NCBI GenBank assembly: GCA_030180135.1
Contig: CM058232.1
Span: 72,904,016 to 72,968,015, forward strand
Direction: 5' to 3'
Origin: Orychophragmus violaceus
Taxonomy: Eukaryota > Streptophyta > Magnoliopsida > Brassicales > Brassicaceae
DNA length: 64,000 nucleotides
The notes below the pieces were generated by a model, which worked only from the letters and a program-made list of their open reading frames with translations, ran no database searches and was not told the DNA's origin. The translations under genes were made by a program, and so were the position numbers. This document shows, piece after piece, positions 11,108 to 21,741 of this stretch (position 1 is the first letter of the stretch; every line of letters begins with the position of its first letter).

Positions 11108-11749
11108 TGTTGGATCCCCTAGGATCTAGGGTTTGATATATTGAATGAAAGCCAACCTCGTTCTTACCTTTGAACTGGCAGCGGAATGAGAATGGTGAAC
11201 GAGATCAGTGGAGCAACGCAGATGCCTTGCCTCTACCAGATACACACGCACGCTCGCTGGAAACGGGATGCTAGTGCCGGATCAACGAGATTCGAATCTC
11301 TCTGGTGTGTCTACTGTTTCTGTCAAGAAAAGTGGACGGCCTACTGTTTAGGTCGAAACTCTCGAGTTTTTATTCGACCTAGACATGCTTAACGGGCTAG
11401 ACTTAATTAAGTCCCAACCCGAAAAGCTGTTTCGGAAATTCCGAACTGTGTCGACCGACACACAAGCTGTGTCGATCGACACAACACCATTATATCGATT
11501 ATAATGCGCATCCAATGCACATTAATATGATCATTACCATAATGATCATTCCCATGTCGTAGCTTCCAGTTTGCTTAGGTGTGTGACCCTATAGGATCAT
11601 ATAATACTGGCAGTAAGTATACAACTTACAGATTGCAAGAGGCTTCTAGCAAAACATTGCAACCGCCCAGTATTATGCGAATGTCTAATCTCGACACACA
11701 ACTATCACAGGAGTGAGTACAAGTGTGATTTCAGGACACTATCCCAACA
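11108..11749 (-). repeat. Copia A 3' LTR (642 bp)
   Basis: Starts TGTTGGATCCCC and ends CTATCCCAACA in window orientation, and pairs with 25388-26027. It carries one palindrome pair (TCGACCGA and TCGATCGA cores) at 11446-11483. Confidence 0.95.
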
Positions 11750-12574
11750 ATCTCCCACTTGTACTGGAATCATCTATTCCTATAATCCTTTTGTCTCTAT
11801 ATCTCGATTTGGCATAAGGCAAGATTGGTGTCATCCTTATTAAGCCAACATCGTGTTTATCGAACTCCTGATCTCATACTGAAACATTACAAACAACTGA
11901 ACTACAGTTCGTTTGAGTGCGGCCACACATTCTCTCAATATTCAATCTTCGATAGGCCCTGAGATATTTATCTCCCCTTATACAGGAGGGACAAATCCCA
12001 TCTTGTTCCATCCCTGTTTCAACGCACACTTCATGATAAACTTGAACAGTGCCGTTATAGTCGCCAGTTACGGGTCGACGGTTGACAAAGTCAAAGTATA
12101 CCAATTCATATGCAAGAAAGCATGATGAACTCAGGTCTAAGGACTATACTCTATAGTCGTAATGAGAACCTCTTATGACACAGATATAACTATCTTGTAG
12201 ACTTCTCATTAGTGGGTCATGTCCGATCATATGTTCACTAACATATATCTATGTGACTGACTGCGATAATCATATCATTGGCTTCATGAAACTTAGCCAA
12301 CAGTCACCTCACAATCTAGTCTCTCGCGGTTGTCAGTGTCCCACTTTGACAACCTCGACTAGGGACAAAACATAATTTATGTCATATTTAACTTACAGGG
12401 TTTCATGATCAAGTCCTCAACTTGATGACCTATAATATGTCATAAACTTATTTTGGGACCATTATTTAGATCACAATAAATAATGCTGAAATCAAATTTC
12501 ATTAAAACACTTCCAAAGAATGTTTACAAGAGCGTCTTATTATAACAAAACTGAAACTCCCACTAGAATCAAGA
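11750..12574 (-). other. Copia A 3' noncoding region with polypurine tract
   Basis: The polypurine tract at 11750-11762 (minus strand ACAAGTGGGAGAT) primes plus-strand DNA. The next 800 bp up to the pol stop are noncoding but clearly shared with copia B (37126-37980) and copia C (20220-21065), for example the block around the ACTATAGAGTATAGTC word. No reading frame is conserved among the three. Confidence 0.8.
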
Positions 12575-14233
12575 TTACATCTTAAGATCTCTAATGCCTA
12601 CAGCAGTCGTATGACTCTCATGCTTAGGCCTTGGGAGTGACTTGGTCAGAGGATCAGCGACATTCTCGTCTGTCGGAACTCGGCTGATCTTCACATCACC
12701 TCTATTGACGATATCACGAATCAGGTGATATCTCCTCTCAACGTGTTTGGACTTCTGGTGTGACCTGGGTTCTTTCGCCTGAGCAATGACTCCATTGTTG
12801 TCACAAAACAAAGCCACTGGCTCCAAGATACTAGGAACCACACCAAGTTCAGTCATGAACTTCTTGATCCAAACAACTTCCTTTGCCGCTTCTGAAGCAG
12901 CAACATATTCAGCTTCCGTTGTGGAATCAGCTACGGTATTCTACTTAGAGCTCTTCCAGCTCACTGCACTGCCATTTAGACATAAGACATATCCAGATTG
13001 TGATCGGAAATCGTCTCTGTCTGTCTGAAAACTCGCATCGGTGAATCCATTCACCACAAGTTCTTCACTTCCTCCATACACAAGGAATTTATCCTTAGTA
13101 TGTCTCATATACTTGAGAATATTCTTGACAGCTGTCCAGTGAACTTCACCTGGATCAGATTGGTATCTACTCGTCATGCTTAACGCGTAAGCTACATCTG
13201 GACGAGTGCAGAGCATGGCATACATAATAGATCCTATTGCAGAAGCATAAGGAATCCTATTCATGCATTCTCGCTCAGCATGTGTCGCTGGACACTGCTT
13301 CTTGCTGAGACCAGTACCATGAGACATCGGTATGAAGCCCTTCTTGGAATCATGCATCCTGAATCTGTGCAGCACCTTATCAATATAAGTGTCCTGGCAC
13401 AATCCAATCAGCCTGTTTACTCTATCTCTGTAGATTCTGATTCCAAGAATGTACGCGGCTTCTCCCATGTCTTTCATGGAAAAACAACTTCCGAGCCAAG
13501 TCTTGACAGACTGAAGCAACGGAACATCATTACCGAGGAGGAGTATGTCATCGACATACAGTACAAGAAACACAATTTTGCTCCCACTAGTCTTCTTGTA
13601 AACACATGGTTCCTCTTCGTTCTTGATGAAACCAAATTGTTTAACTGATTCATCAAAACGAAGATTCCAACTCCGTGATGCTTGCTTCAATCCATAAATG
13701 GATTTATGAAGCTTGCATACCTTCCCAGCGTTCTTAGGATCGACAAAACCTTCAGGCTGTGTCATATACACATCCTCTTCCAGAATACCATTCAAGAATG
13801 CGGTTTTGACATCCATTTGCCAAATCTCATAATCATAATGAGCGGCAATCGCTAGAAGAATCCGAATGGATTTAAGCATAGCGACTGGGGAATAGGTTTC
13901 ATCATAGTCAATACCATGAATTTGCTTGAAACCTTTAGCCACCAACCTCGCTTTGTAAATCTGTACATTGCCATCCACGTCAATTTCTTCTTGAAGATCT
14001 ATTTACACTCAATGGCTTTTGCACCATTAGGTAAATCGACCAAGGACCATACTTGGTTTTCTGACATGGATCCCATTTCGGACTTAGAGGCTCCAAGCCA
14101 CTTTTCGGAGTCCGGGCCCATCATTGCTTCCGCAAAGGTCGCTGGTTCGTCACTATCAATGATCATCGGATCATTTGAATCGGTCACGAGAAATCCTTAG
14201 TATCTCTCGGGTTCGTGACGGATCCTTCCGGAT
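12575..14233 (-). pseudogene. Copia A reverse transcriptase and RNase H
   Basis: On the minus strand this is the C-terminal half of the copia polyprotein. Reverse transcriptase: QVWSLVDLPNGAKAIECK near 14020-14075, then DVKTAFLNG, the KSIYGLKQA block, and the catalytic LVLYVDDILLLGN near 13530. RNase H follows with the KNILKYMRHTKD, TDASF and TTEAEY motifs and ends at LRDLKM-like residues by 12575. Two in-frame stops occur at positions where relatives have Trp (13999-14001, TGG to TAG) and Gln (12941-12943, CAG to TAG). Both fit cytosine deamination on one or other strand. Catalytic residues are otherwise intact. The upstream hinge was interrupted by copia C at 14238/21737. Confidence 0.92.
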
Positions 14234-14238
14234 CTGCG

Positions 14239-14907
14239 TGTTGGAATTGTGTCCAGTAATCTCGGTACTGTCTCTAGAAAGTAAGAGTATGTCAATGATC
14301 AGACATAAGTCATATAATACTGGGGGTCATGATGGCTTGCTAGAGTCCGCTCATGATCTATAAGTCTTGGACTTATTGCCTCTATTATATGATCCCATAT
14401 GGGTCACACGCCTAAGCTAACAGGAAAATGTGTAGGAACGGTGTAGCAGAAGTACGGTAAAAGTGCTAGGCATTTACTGTACTTAGAGAGAATAATTGGG
14501 TTTGGCCACTGTGTGTCGATCGATACACAAGGAGTGTCGATCGACACAGTGCGCGAACGCCTCGGAGTTAATTGGCCTTTGGGCCAAATGGCCCAAAACG
14601 AACTGAACGAGTTATATAAACTTAAGACGAGTTCAGGTCGAAAAAAGCCCTAGCCGCGAGCCTCCTCTCTCTCTCTGCGCCGATTTCCTCCTGGTCTAGC
14701 AGCCTCTTCCTGCTCGGTGTGCGTGTGTGAACCTCTGGAGGAGTTATCTCTCGGTGGCTCTCTGATCTCTGACATACCATCCCTTTCCGCTGCAAAACAG
14801 GTATAAGGTGAGATCATCAATTGTTTCTATTCAAGAGAACCTAGATCAGCATGTTTAGGTTAATCTGAATCTGAGAATTGAATCAGGATTGACTAAACAT
14901 TCCTTCA
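14239..14907 (+). repeat. Copia C 5' LTR (669 bp)
   Basis: Begins TGTTGGAATTGTG and ends ACATTCCTTCA. It has a TATATAAA box at 14613-14620 with a CT-rich presumed R region after it, and a palindrome pair at 14511-14551. Confidence 0.95.
14613..14620 (+). promoter_or_regulatory. TATA box of the copia C 5' LTR
   Basis: TATATAAA lies 60 bp downstream of the palindrome pair and 40 bp upstream of a CTCCTCTCTCTCTCT stretch that is probably the transcript start. The same arrangement recurs at 21439-21446 in the 3' LTR. Confidence 0.6.
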
Positions 14908-14908
14908 G

Positions 14909-14920
14909 TGGTATCAGAGC
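14909..14920 (+). promoter_or_regulatory. Copia C primer-binding site (initiator tRNA-Met)
   Basis: TGGTATCAGAGC lies one base after the LTR end. This is the standard complement to the 3' end of plant initiator tRNA-Met used by copia elements. Confidence 0.93.
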
Positions 14921-16535
14921 CAATGGTTCTGGTTTTTCTTGTTTAGATTCATGTTTAGGATTGTTTTCTTGTTTAAAAGTGTTTTGAATCAACTACTGAT
15001 AAGAGAAATCACTTAAGCAACAAGGAATTGAAACCTAAACACACATAAAATCGCAGAAACCAAGCTATATGATTTGGTAGAATGCGATTTTCAAAAGTCA
15101 GTATCGACTGCGATCGCATGGATCGATCGATACGATCGCATGGATCGGTCGATACAGTCTATCGGCTAACCCTGTTAACACGTGAAAGCATCGATCGATG
15201 CAGGATCGATGCAGGTTCGATGTTGGTGCATCGACCGATGCGGTTGGTGCATCGATCGACACGGTTAGGGTTTTGGCTCGGTTCAGTGCATGCGTGAGAG
15301 CATCGATCGATACAGGATCGATGCACGATCGATGCAGGATCGATGCGGTTGATGGATCGATCGACACGGTTGGTTCATCGATCGACATGGTTGGTTTAAG
15401 GCTCGGTTTAATATTTTGATTAAAATTAATTCGTTCTGGTTTAATAAACAGATTTAATAATTTTATTAAGTCTGGTTAAACCGGGACAAGAAATCCAATG
15501 TCGAAAGAATTATTGGATTTAGTGCCTAAACCAGGATTTTCTGATTTGATTTTGTTGGACCAAATAAATTGAGAAAATTCGGTTTAGTAAATAACCGGTT
15601 GACAATTGTGGTCATCGTAGTAATTAAAATTTGGTTAGACCAATTTTAATGAACCAGACCGGTTATGTCATTTAATTGGACAATTGGGTCATGTCTTGGA
15701 CATGGACCAATTCTTGGGCCTCGGGCCAAGAAGTTAAAACAATTGGGCCAATTATTTGAGTCTTTCTTCAGATTAATTTAAAATTTATTTTATAAAATTA
15801 TAAAGTCGATTTTAAATTAAAGTTTCCGAAATTTTGAAATTAGAAAGTTTCTTAAATTAGAAGTTTCTAGATTTGCGGGTTTTGGATTTTAAAGAAATTT
15901 CTAAAGTTAGAAAGTTTCCGGTTTTAGAAAGTTTCCAATTTTAGAAAGTTTCCAAAAATAGTAGGTTTTCAAAATTGGAAAGTTTCCCGAAATAGTAATC
16001 TTCTATTTTGGGAATGAATTTTTTAAATAAACCTACAAACCTCAAATAATATCAAGCGTTGGATGTCTTGTCCATTCTATGTCAGCTGTCGAAGCCCATT
16101 CAATTGTATTCATGGCCTTACAGTGTGAGGGTGTCTGCTTTTGCGTGGATAAGACGGTTTGTGATTCATAAATGTCATTGGGAGTCCCAGACATTAATGA
16201 TTACATGACTGTATAGTCTGGTTTTCTTGACTAGGCCATCGGGAGTCCCGGGCCTTGAGACATCATAGTGGATTGGGCCTCGGGCCCAGATTCACAACCA
16301 AGAGTTATATCACGGATATAATTAGCCGATATAGGGCTTACCGATATAAGCTAAGGTTGGGTGACGGCCAGTGGCCCACTTTGATCTTAGTTATATGTGG
16401 ATCTTGGAATCATTATATTCTATTGAGGGTAACTTATGTTATTGAATATAATGCGTGATTAATCATATTAAATTTAATACGAGATTAATCATATTGAACA
16501 TATTAACTAAAATCCTTTTATCTTAATTTTCAGTT
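14921..16535 (+). other. Copia C untranslated leader
   Basis: A leader of 1.6 kb precedes gag. It contains the TCGATCGA array at 15098-15392. At 15780-16030 there is an AT-rich section with a repeated AGAAAGTTTC word (at least six copies, alternating with ATTTTAGAAAGTTTCC). No open frame is conserved. Confidence 0.75.
15098..15392. repeat. Irregular array of TCGATCGA palindromes in the copia C leader
   Basis: About a dozen variants of GCATCGATCGAYRC and GGATCGATGCA are packed into 300 bp, separated by short GGTTGGTG spacers. Spacing is less regular than the paired units elsewhere. It occupies the same position, between primer site and gag, as the arrays of copia A (24684-25231) and copia B (41928-42287). 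Confidence 0.9.
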
Positions 16536-17297
16536 ATGACTAGCACAAACAATCAAAACACTTTCTCGATCCGGTCTGTCCTTAAGATGGACAAGCTGAA
16601 CGGATCAAATTTCTTGACTTGGTCGCGGAACCTGAGGCTAGTCCTCAGACAGGAGAGAAAGGACTATGTCCTTGAGAGAGCTCTCCCCGTGAGGATCGGG
16701 TCCAATGCTTTTCATGCAGTATATGATGCTTGGAATAAGCATTATAATGATGCGGTAGATGTGCGTGGTCTGATATTGGCTACCATGGACTCAGACTTGC
16801 AGAAGCAATATGAGAACATGGAGTCGCCAATAGAGATGATCAGCAGCCTGAAATTGAAATTTCAGGAGCAGATAAGAGTGGAGAGATACCGGTTGGTTAA
16901 GTCTCTCACTAGCTGCAAGCTACCAAATGATAATCCAGTGAGTCCTCATGTCAGTAAAATGATGGGTTACATTGATAACCTGAGGAAACTGGATTATCCA
17001 GTTAGCCAAGAGTTGGCAACTGAAATCATTCTGCAGTCACTGCCGTCAAGCTATGATAAGTTCAGAAAGAACTATATTAAGAAAGGCTTAACGAAGACGC
17101 TGACTGAACTGCATGATATGCTCAAGACAGTTGAGCCAAACGTGAAGAGTACCCTGTACAATCTCATGAATGAGAAGGGTAGGTTTACTAAACCTAATGC
17201 TGACAAGGAAGAAGACAAAGTTGTCCAGATTTTGAATCATGGCAAGCGTGTGTCTTCTGAGCCCGAGTCAGATACCTCTTACGTTGGTAAGTGCTGA
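16536..17297 (+). CDS. Copia C Gag (capsid/nucleocapsid part)
   Basis: This 253-residue open frame begins MTSTNNQNTFSIRS and contains the copia gag block MDKLNGSNFLTWSRNLRLVL, as well as PVSPHVSKMMGYIDNL and LATEIILQSLPSSYDKF. It aligns along its length with the gag of copia A (from 24041) and copia B (from 41338). Gag packages the RNA in cytoplasmic particles. A TGA at 17295-17297 cuts the frame just before the CX2C half of the zinc knuckle: the next codons read YCKETGHWKRDC, an intact CCHC end. The zinc knuckle is therefore separated from capsid. It could still make a truncated Gag. Confidence 0.85.
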   Translation: MTSTNNQNTFSIRSVLKMDKLNGSNFLTWSRNLRLVLRQERKDYVLERALPVRIGSNAFHAVYDAWNKHYNDAVDVRGLILATMDSDLQKQYENMESPIEMISSLKLKFQEQIRVERYRLVKSLTSCKLPNDNPVSPHVSKMMGYIDNLRKLDYPVSQELATEIILQSLPSSYDKFRKNYIKKGLTKTLTELHDMLKTVEPNVKSTLYNLMNEKGRFTKPNADKEEDKVVQILNHGKRVSSEPESDTSYVGKC

Positions 17298-17630
17298 TAC
17301 TGTAAGGAGACAGGGCATTGGAAGAGAGATTGCATTAAATTCATGGAAGATGATGAGGAGTTAAAGTCGATGTATGAGACTACTTCCTCAGGTATTCATG
17401 TTATTACTTCAAGTTCTACCTTAAAGGTATTGGATACTGGTTGTGGCACTGATATTTGTGATAATATGCAGAGCCTAAGCAACAGTAGAACGTCCTTAAA
17501 GGTATTGGATACTGGTTGTGGCACTGATATTTGTGATAATATGCAGAGCCTAAGCAAAAGTAGAACGTTGAAGGAAGGGCAAGTGAAACTACATGTCTGG
17601 AAGGAGCTTGGGATGCTGCCTCAGCCGTAG
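17298..17630 (+). pseudogene. Copia C nucleocapsid end and duplicated protease active site
   Basis: After the zinc knuckle the frame carries the aspartic protease signature VLDTGCGTDICDNMQSLS twice, as an exact-looking 75-bp tandem duplication (17419-17493 and 17494-17568). It then runs through SRTLKEGQVKLHV and out into unrelated sequence. The second half of the protease and GAG-pre-integrase domain are missing. A tandem active site cannot fold as a normal retropepsin. Confidence 0.8.
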
Positions 17631-20220
17631 GGTTTTTCACTTATAGATCCCTTTGAGGCTTGGTTTTGTATTAAGTAATTGCTACAATGTACCTGCTTTA
17701 AGCAGAGTTGTCTTTCATTTTCTTGTAAGAATTTGAATGTTTTTCATTTTGATAAAAGACAAGTTTTGTTCTTTTGATCTTAATGAAATATTAATTGTAG
17801 CACCCTATTCATGGAATGGGTTTTATATCTTAAACCAAAGTGTGCCTAATTGTAACATAAATACCGAATTGGTTTAAATCTGATGAATTAAACCTGATTT
17901 TTCTTGGCATAAAGTCTTGGTCACATAGAGTAAGTCGGATTCAGAAATCCCATAGTCATGGACTGTTGGGCTCATTTGATAAAATATCTTATGAGACTTG
18001 AATTCTGTTTACTAGACCAAAAGGTAAAGGGCCTATCTTAGCCGAGCTAGAGAAAGGCCCAAAGGCTTATTGGACCTGGAACATACTCATGTATGTGGCC
18101 CAATGAGCAGTAATGCCAGAGAAAATCTCCTGTACTTCATTGTCTCTACTGATTACTTTAGTGAGTGTGACTGTGTTCATTTGATGAGACACAAGTCGGA
18201 ATTCTTTGACATGGTCGAAAGAGTTCCAGAATGAAGTATAGGATCTGAATGACAGAAGTATTAAGACTCTGGATTAGATCACGAGTGAGAATACTTAAGT
18301 CATTGATTATGTGATCATCTAAATGAGTGTGAAATCGTTTCACAGCTCATTTCTCCTGAAAACCTGAAGGTGTTTCTGTGAGAAAGAATCAGATCTTATT
18401 AGAAATGATTAAAGATGAGTCACACGAATCTTCCATGATATTATTTAAGAATAACGCTCTAAATTATCTAAGTTTACGCTGAAATAGTTCCACCAATATC
18501 AGTCGAAAGACACCACGTAAATGTGGATTGGAATCGATCCAAATTCGTCTTTACTGGGTATTTGTAGTTGTGCTACTTCGCTGGTTGTCCTAGGGAAACC
18601 AAGGCTTGTTACTTTTACGTCCATTCTGTTTTCTAAGAAGGGAAGTTAATTTCCAAGAAGAACAGTGGGAGTAAAAGTATAACTCGAAGAAATTCGAGAA
18701 ATACAGGAGGCTGCTTAACCTGTTGAGGGAGAGCAGCGGAAGGATTTACAGATTTCTGTAGAATCTACACCTGTGGATTATGGAGTTCGCAGATATGAAT
18801 GAATCAGTTACTAATCCGAGAGTGAATTTCTCGTCATTAGTTGAACCTGATAATCATTGAAATCTGCACCTCTGGAGCCTGAAGTTCGCAGAAATAAATG
18901 AATCAGTTACTAATCCGAGAGTGATTTCTTGTCATTAGTTGAACCTGATAATCATTGAAATCTGCACCTGTGGAGCCTGAAGTTCGCAGATATGAATGAA
19001 TCAGTTACTAATCCGAGAGTGATTTCTCATCATTAGTTGAACCTGATAATCATTGAAAGTTCGCATGATCTGATGATCATTGAAAGCGACGAATCTGCGA
19101 AATTCAAAGAAGCGAAAGTGAGCCCGGATTCCGAAAAATTACATTTGATGTAAGTTAGCTTCATCGATCCATTCATGGATGGAAGCAAACATATCGGAGT
19201 TGGAATCTTCGTTCTGTTGAAGTAGTCAAGGTTTTGACTTGAACAGGAACGAATTGGAACTGTGCGTTTACTAATAGATTGGTGGGAGCGATATTGCATT
19301 TCTCATATTGTATGTCGATGACATACTGATTCTCGGAAAAGACGTCCCAATGCTGCAGTCGGTTAAGGACTGGCTTGGGAGTTGGTTCTAATGATTGACA
19401 TGGGTAAAGCCACGTATGTTTTTGGATTTTGGATCTAAAGATAGAGATCCGAAAGAGCTGGTAGGACAAAGTCAGGATTCTTATCCCGACAAAGTCCTAC
19501 ACGTTTTCAGCATTCCAAGAAGGGTTTTATGCCAATGTCACATGGCATTACGTTAAGCAAGACACAGTGTCCTACGATAACTGCTGAGCTTAAATGCATG
19601 GATAAGTTTCCATATGCGTCGGCAATTGGATCTATCATGTATGCCATGAAACGTACTTGTTTGATGTTGTTTTAATATTAAGCAAGACAAGTAAAGACCA
19701 GTCAAATCCAGCAAAGAATCACTGGATTGCCGTAAAGAATATCCTAAAGTATTTGAGGAATACTAAGGATAAATTCTAGAGTTACGGAGAAAGTGAGGTG
19801 CTACGAGTCGGTAGAGTCTGAAAGGCAAGTTTCCAATAGACAAAGATGATTTCCGATCACAGTCCGGTTATATCTTGTGTCTATCTGGCGGTGCAAGGCA
19901 CTGTTGCTGACTCAATGACTTAAGCTGAACATTTCGCAGCTTGGGAAGTGGCGAAAGAGGTTGTTTGGAAAGAAGAGTTCGTCACTGAACTTGATGTGAT
20001 TCCCAGCATAGATGAGACTAGCTGCACATCAGAGGTCCAAACACCTTGAGGATAGGTATAACCTATTCCGTAAGATAAATGACAGAGATGTTAAGTAGAT
20101 CAGCAAGTTTCAACGAATGAGAACGTTGCTAGTCTATTAACGAAGCCACTCCTTAGGCCTAAGCACGAGTCGCGGACTGTTGCTGTAGGATAAGTGAAAT
20201 TAAGATGTAGTCTTAATTTC
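17631..20220 (+). pseudogene. Copia C degenerate integrase, reverse transcriptase and RNase H
   Basis: Short matches in all three frames follow copia order: integrase remnants around 18120-18260 (DTSRNSLTWSKEFQNEV), the cap before RT at 18450-18720, RT and RNase H words around 19300-20160 such as KKGFMPMSHGITLSK and KFPYASAIGSIMYAM, and QRSKHLEDRYN near 20040. There are dozens of stops and frameshifts. No domain could function. Confidence 0.8.
18766..19060 (+). repeat. Three tandem copies of a 98-99 bp unit in copia C pol
   Basis: Units beginning near GTTCGCAGATATGAATGAAT start at 18785, 18884 and 18982 and end TTGAACCTGATAATCATTGA. The unit covers the hinge between integrase and reverse transcriptase (the PVEPEVR words of copia A). 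Copies differ by a few bases. Confidence 0.9.
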
Positions 20221-21065
20221 AGTGGGAGTTATTAAAGGGCTTTATTTAGTTATTGGATATGTTCTTGAAACAACATTTAAGATGTTTAATGAAATTATTA
20301 TTTCAAGATTATTTTAACTGTGATGAAATAATCGTTCCAAAGTGATATAAACCATTTTATAGGTCATCGAAGTAAATGACTTGATCTTGAGTTATCAAAG
20401 TCATTTAGCTTGATCATGAGACCCTATATTTGATAAATGACTTATATCATTATGTCCCTAGTCGAAGGTTGTTGAAATTGGAACACCAACAACCGTGTGA
20501 GACTGGATTGGTACGTGACTTATGACAAAGTCTCAGTGTGTCATAGATGCGCGGCATCAAAGTCAGTACATAGGTGTATGTTGGGGAACATACGACCGGA
20601 CAAGACCCGCTTATAAGAACTCTTCAGGATATTTATATCTGTGTCATAAGAGATTCTTACTACGACTATAGAGTATAGTCCTTAGACCTGAGTTCGCATG
20701 CATGTGACTGCACATGGACTGATGCACTTTGATTATTGTCTAACGCTGTCGTTCTGCGATAGTTATAAGGACCTTGTTTGGGTACATTATGAAATGAGTA
20801 GTTTACAGTGATGGAACAAGACGGGATTTGTCCCTCCAATATAAATGGAGTGAATATCTCTAGGCCAATCGGAGATTTGAATACTGGAAAATGCATGGCC
20901 ATGCTCAAACGGACTGTCCCGAGTCGTTTGGATTGTCAGTATCGAATCAGAGTCCGATGAACAAGATTAGGCTTTATAAGGATGACACCAATCTTGCCTT
21001 ATGACTAATCGAGATATTGTGACAAAATGATTATGAATACAGAGATTCCAGTACAAGTGGGAGAT
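20221..21065 (+). other. Copia C 3' noncoding region and polypurine tract
   Basis: Noncoding sequence shared with copia A and B, ending in the polypurine tract GTACAAGTGGGAGAT directly before the 3' LTR at 21066. Confidence 0.8.
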
Positions 21066-21736
21066 TGTTGGAATTGTGTCCAGTAATCTCGGTACTGTCT
21101 CTAGAAAGTAAGAGTATGTCAATGATCAGACATAAGTCATATAATATTGGGGGTCATGATGGCTTGCTAGAGTCCGCTCATGATCTATAAGTCTTGGACT
21201 TATTGCCTCTATTATATGATCCCATATGGGTCACACGCCTAAGCTAACAGGAAAATGTGTAGGAACGGTGTAGCAGAAGTACGGTAAAAGTGCTAGGCAT
21301 TTACTGTACTTAGAGAGAATAATTGGGTTTGGCCACTGTGTGTCGATCGATACACAAGGAGTGTCGATCGACACAGTGCGCGAACGCCTCGGAGTTAATT
21401 GGCCTTTGGGCCAAATGGCCCAAAACGAACTGAACGAGTTATATAAACTTAAGACGAGTTCAGGTCGAAAAAAAAGCCCTAGCCGCGAGCCTCCTCTCTC
21501 TCTCTGCGCCGATTTCCTCCTGGTCTAGCAGCCTCTTCCTGCTCGGTGTGCGTGTGTGAACCTCTGGAGGAGTTATCTCTCGGTGGCTCTCTGATCTCTG
21601 ACATACCATCCCTTTCCGCTGCAAAACAGGTATAAGGTGAGATCATCAATTGTTTCTATTCAAGAGAACCTAGATCAGCATGTTTAGGTTAATCTGAATC
21701 TGAGAATTGAATCAGGATTGACTAAACATTCCTTCA
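21066..21736 (+). repeat. Copia C 3' LTR (671 bp)
   Basis: Near-identical to 14239-14907. It has the palindrome pair at 21343-21381 and a TATATAAA box at 21439-21446, and ends ACATTCCTTCA followed by the CTGCG duplication. Confidence 0.95.
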
Positions 21737-21741
21737 CTGCG

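Larger units (their letters stand above)
14239..21736 (+). mobile_element. Copia C: Ty1/copia element with near-identical LTRs and ruined pol, inside copia A
   Basis: A plus-strand element flanked by CTGCG (14234-14238 and 21737-21741). The LTRs, 14239-14907 and 21066-21736, differ by one substitution (AATACT/AATATT) and a 2-bp A-run difference that I can see, so this is the youngest copia insertion here. It has a tRNA-Met primer site and polypurine tract (GTACAAGTGGGAGAT). Gag is open, but protease to RNase H is full of stops, frameshifts, deletions and internal repeats. It must have been copied with enzymes supplied by a relative such as copia A. Confidence 0.96.
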
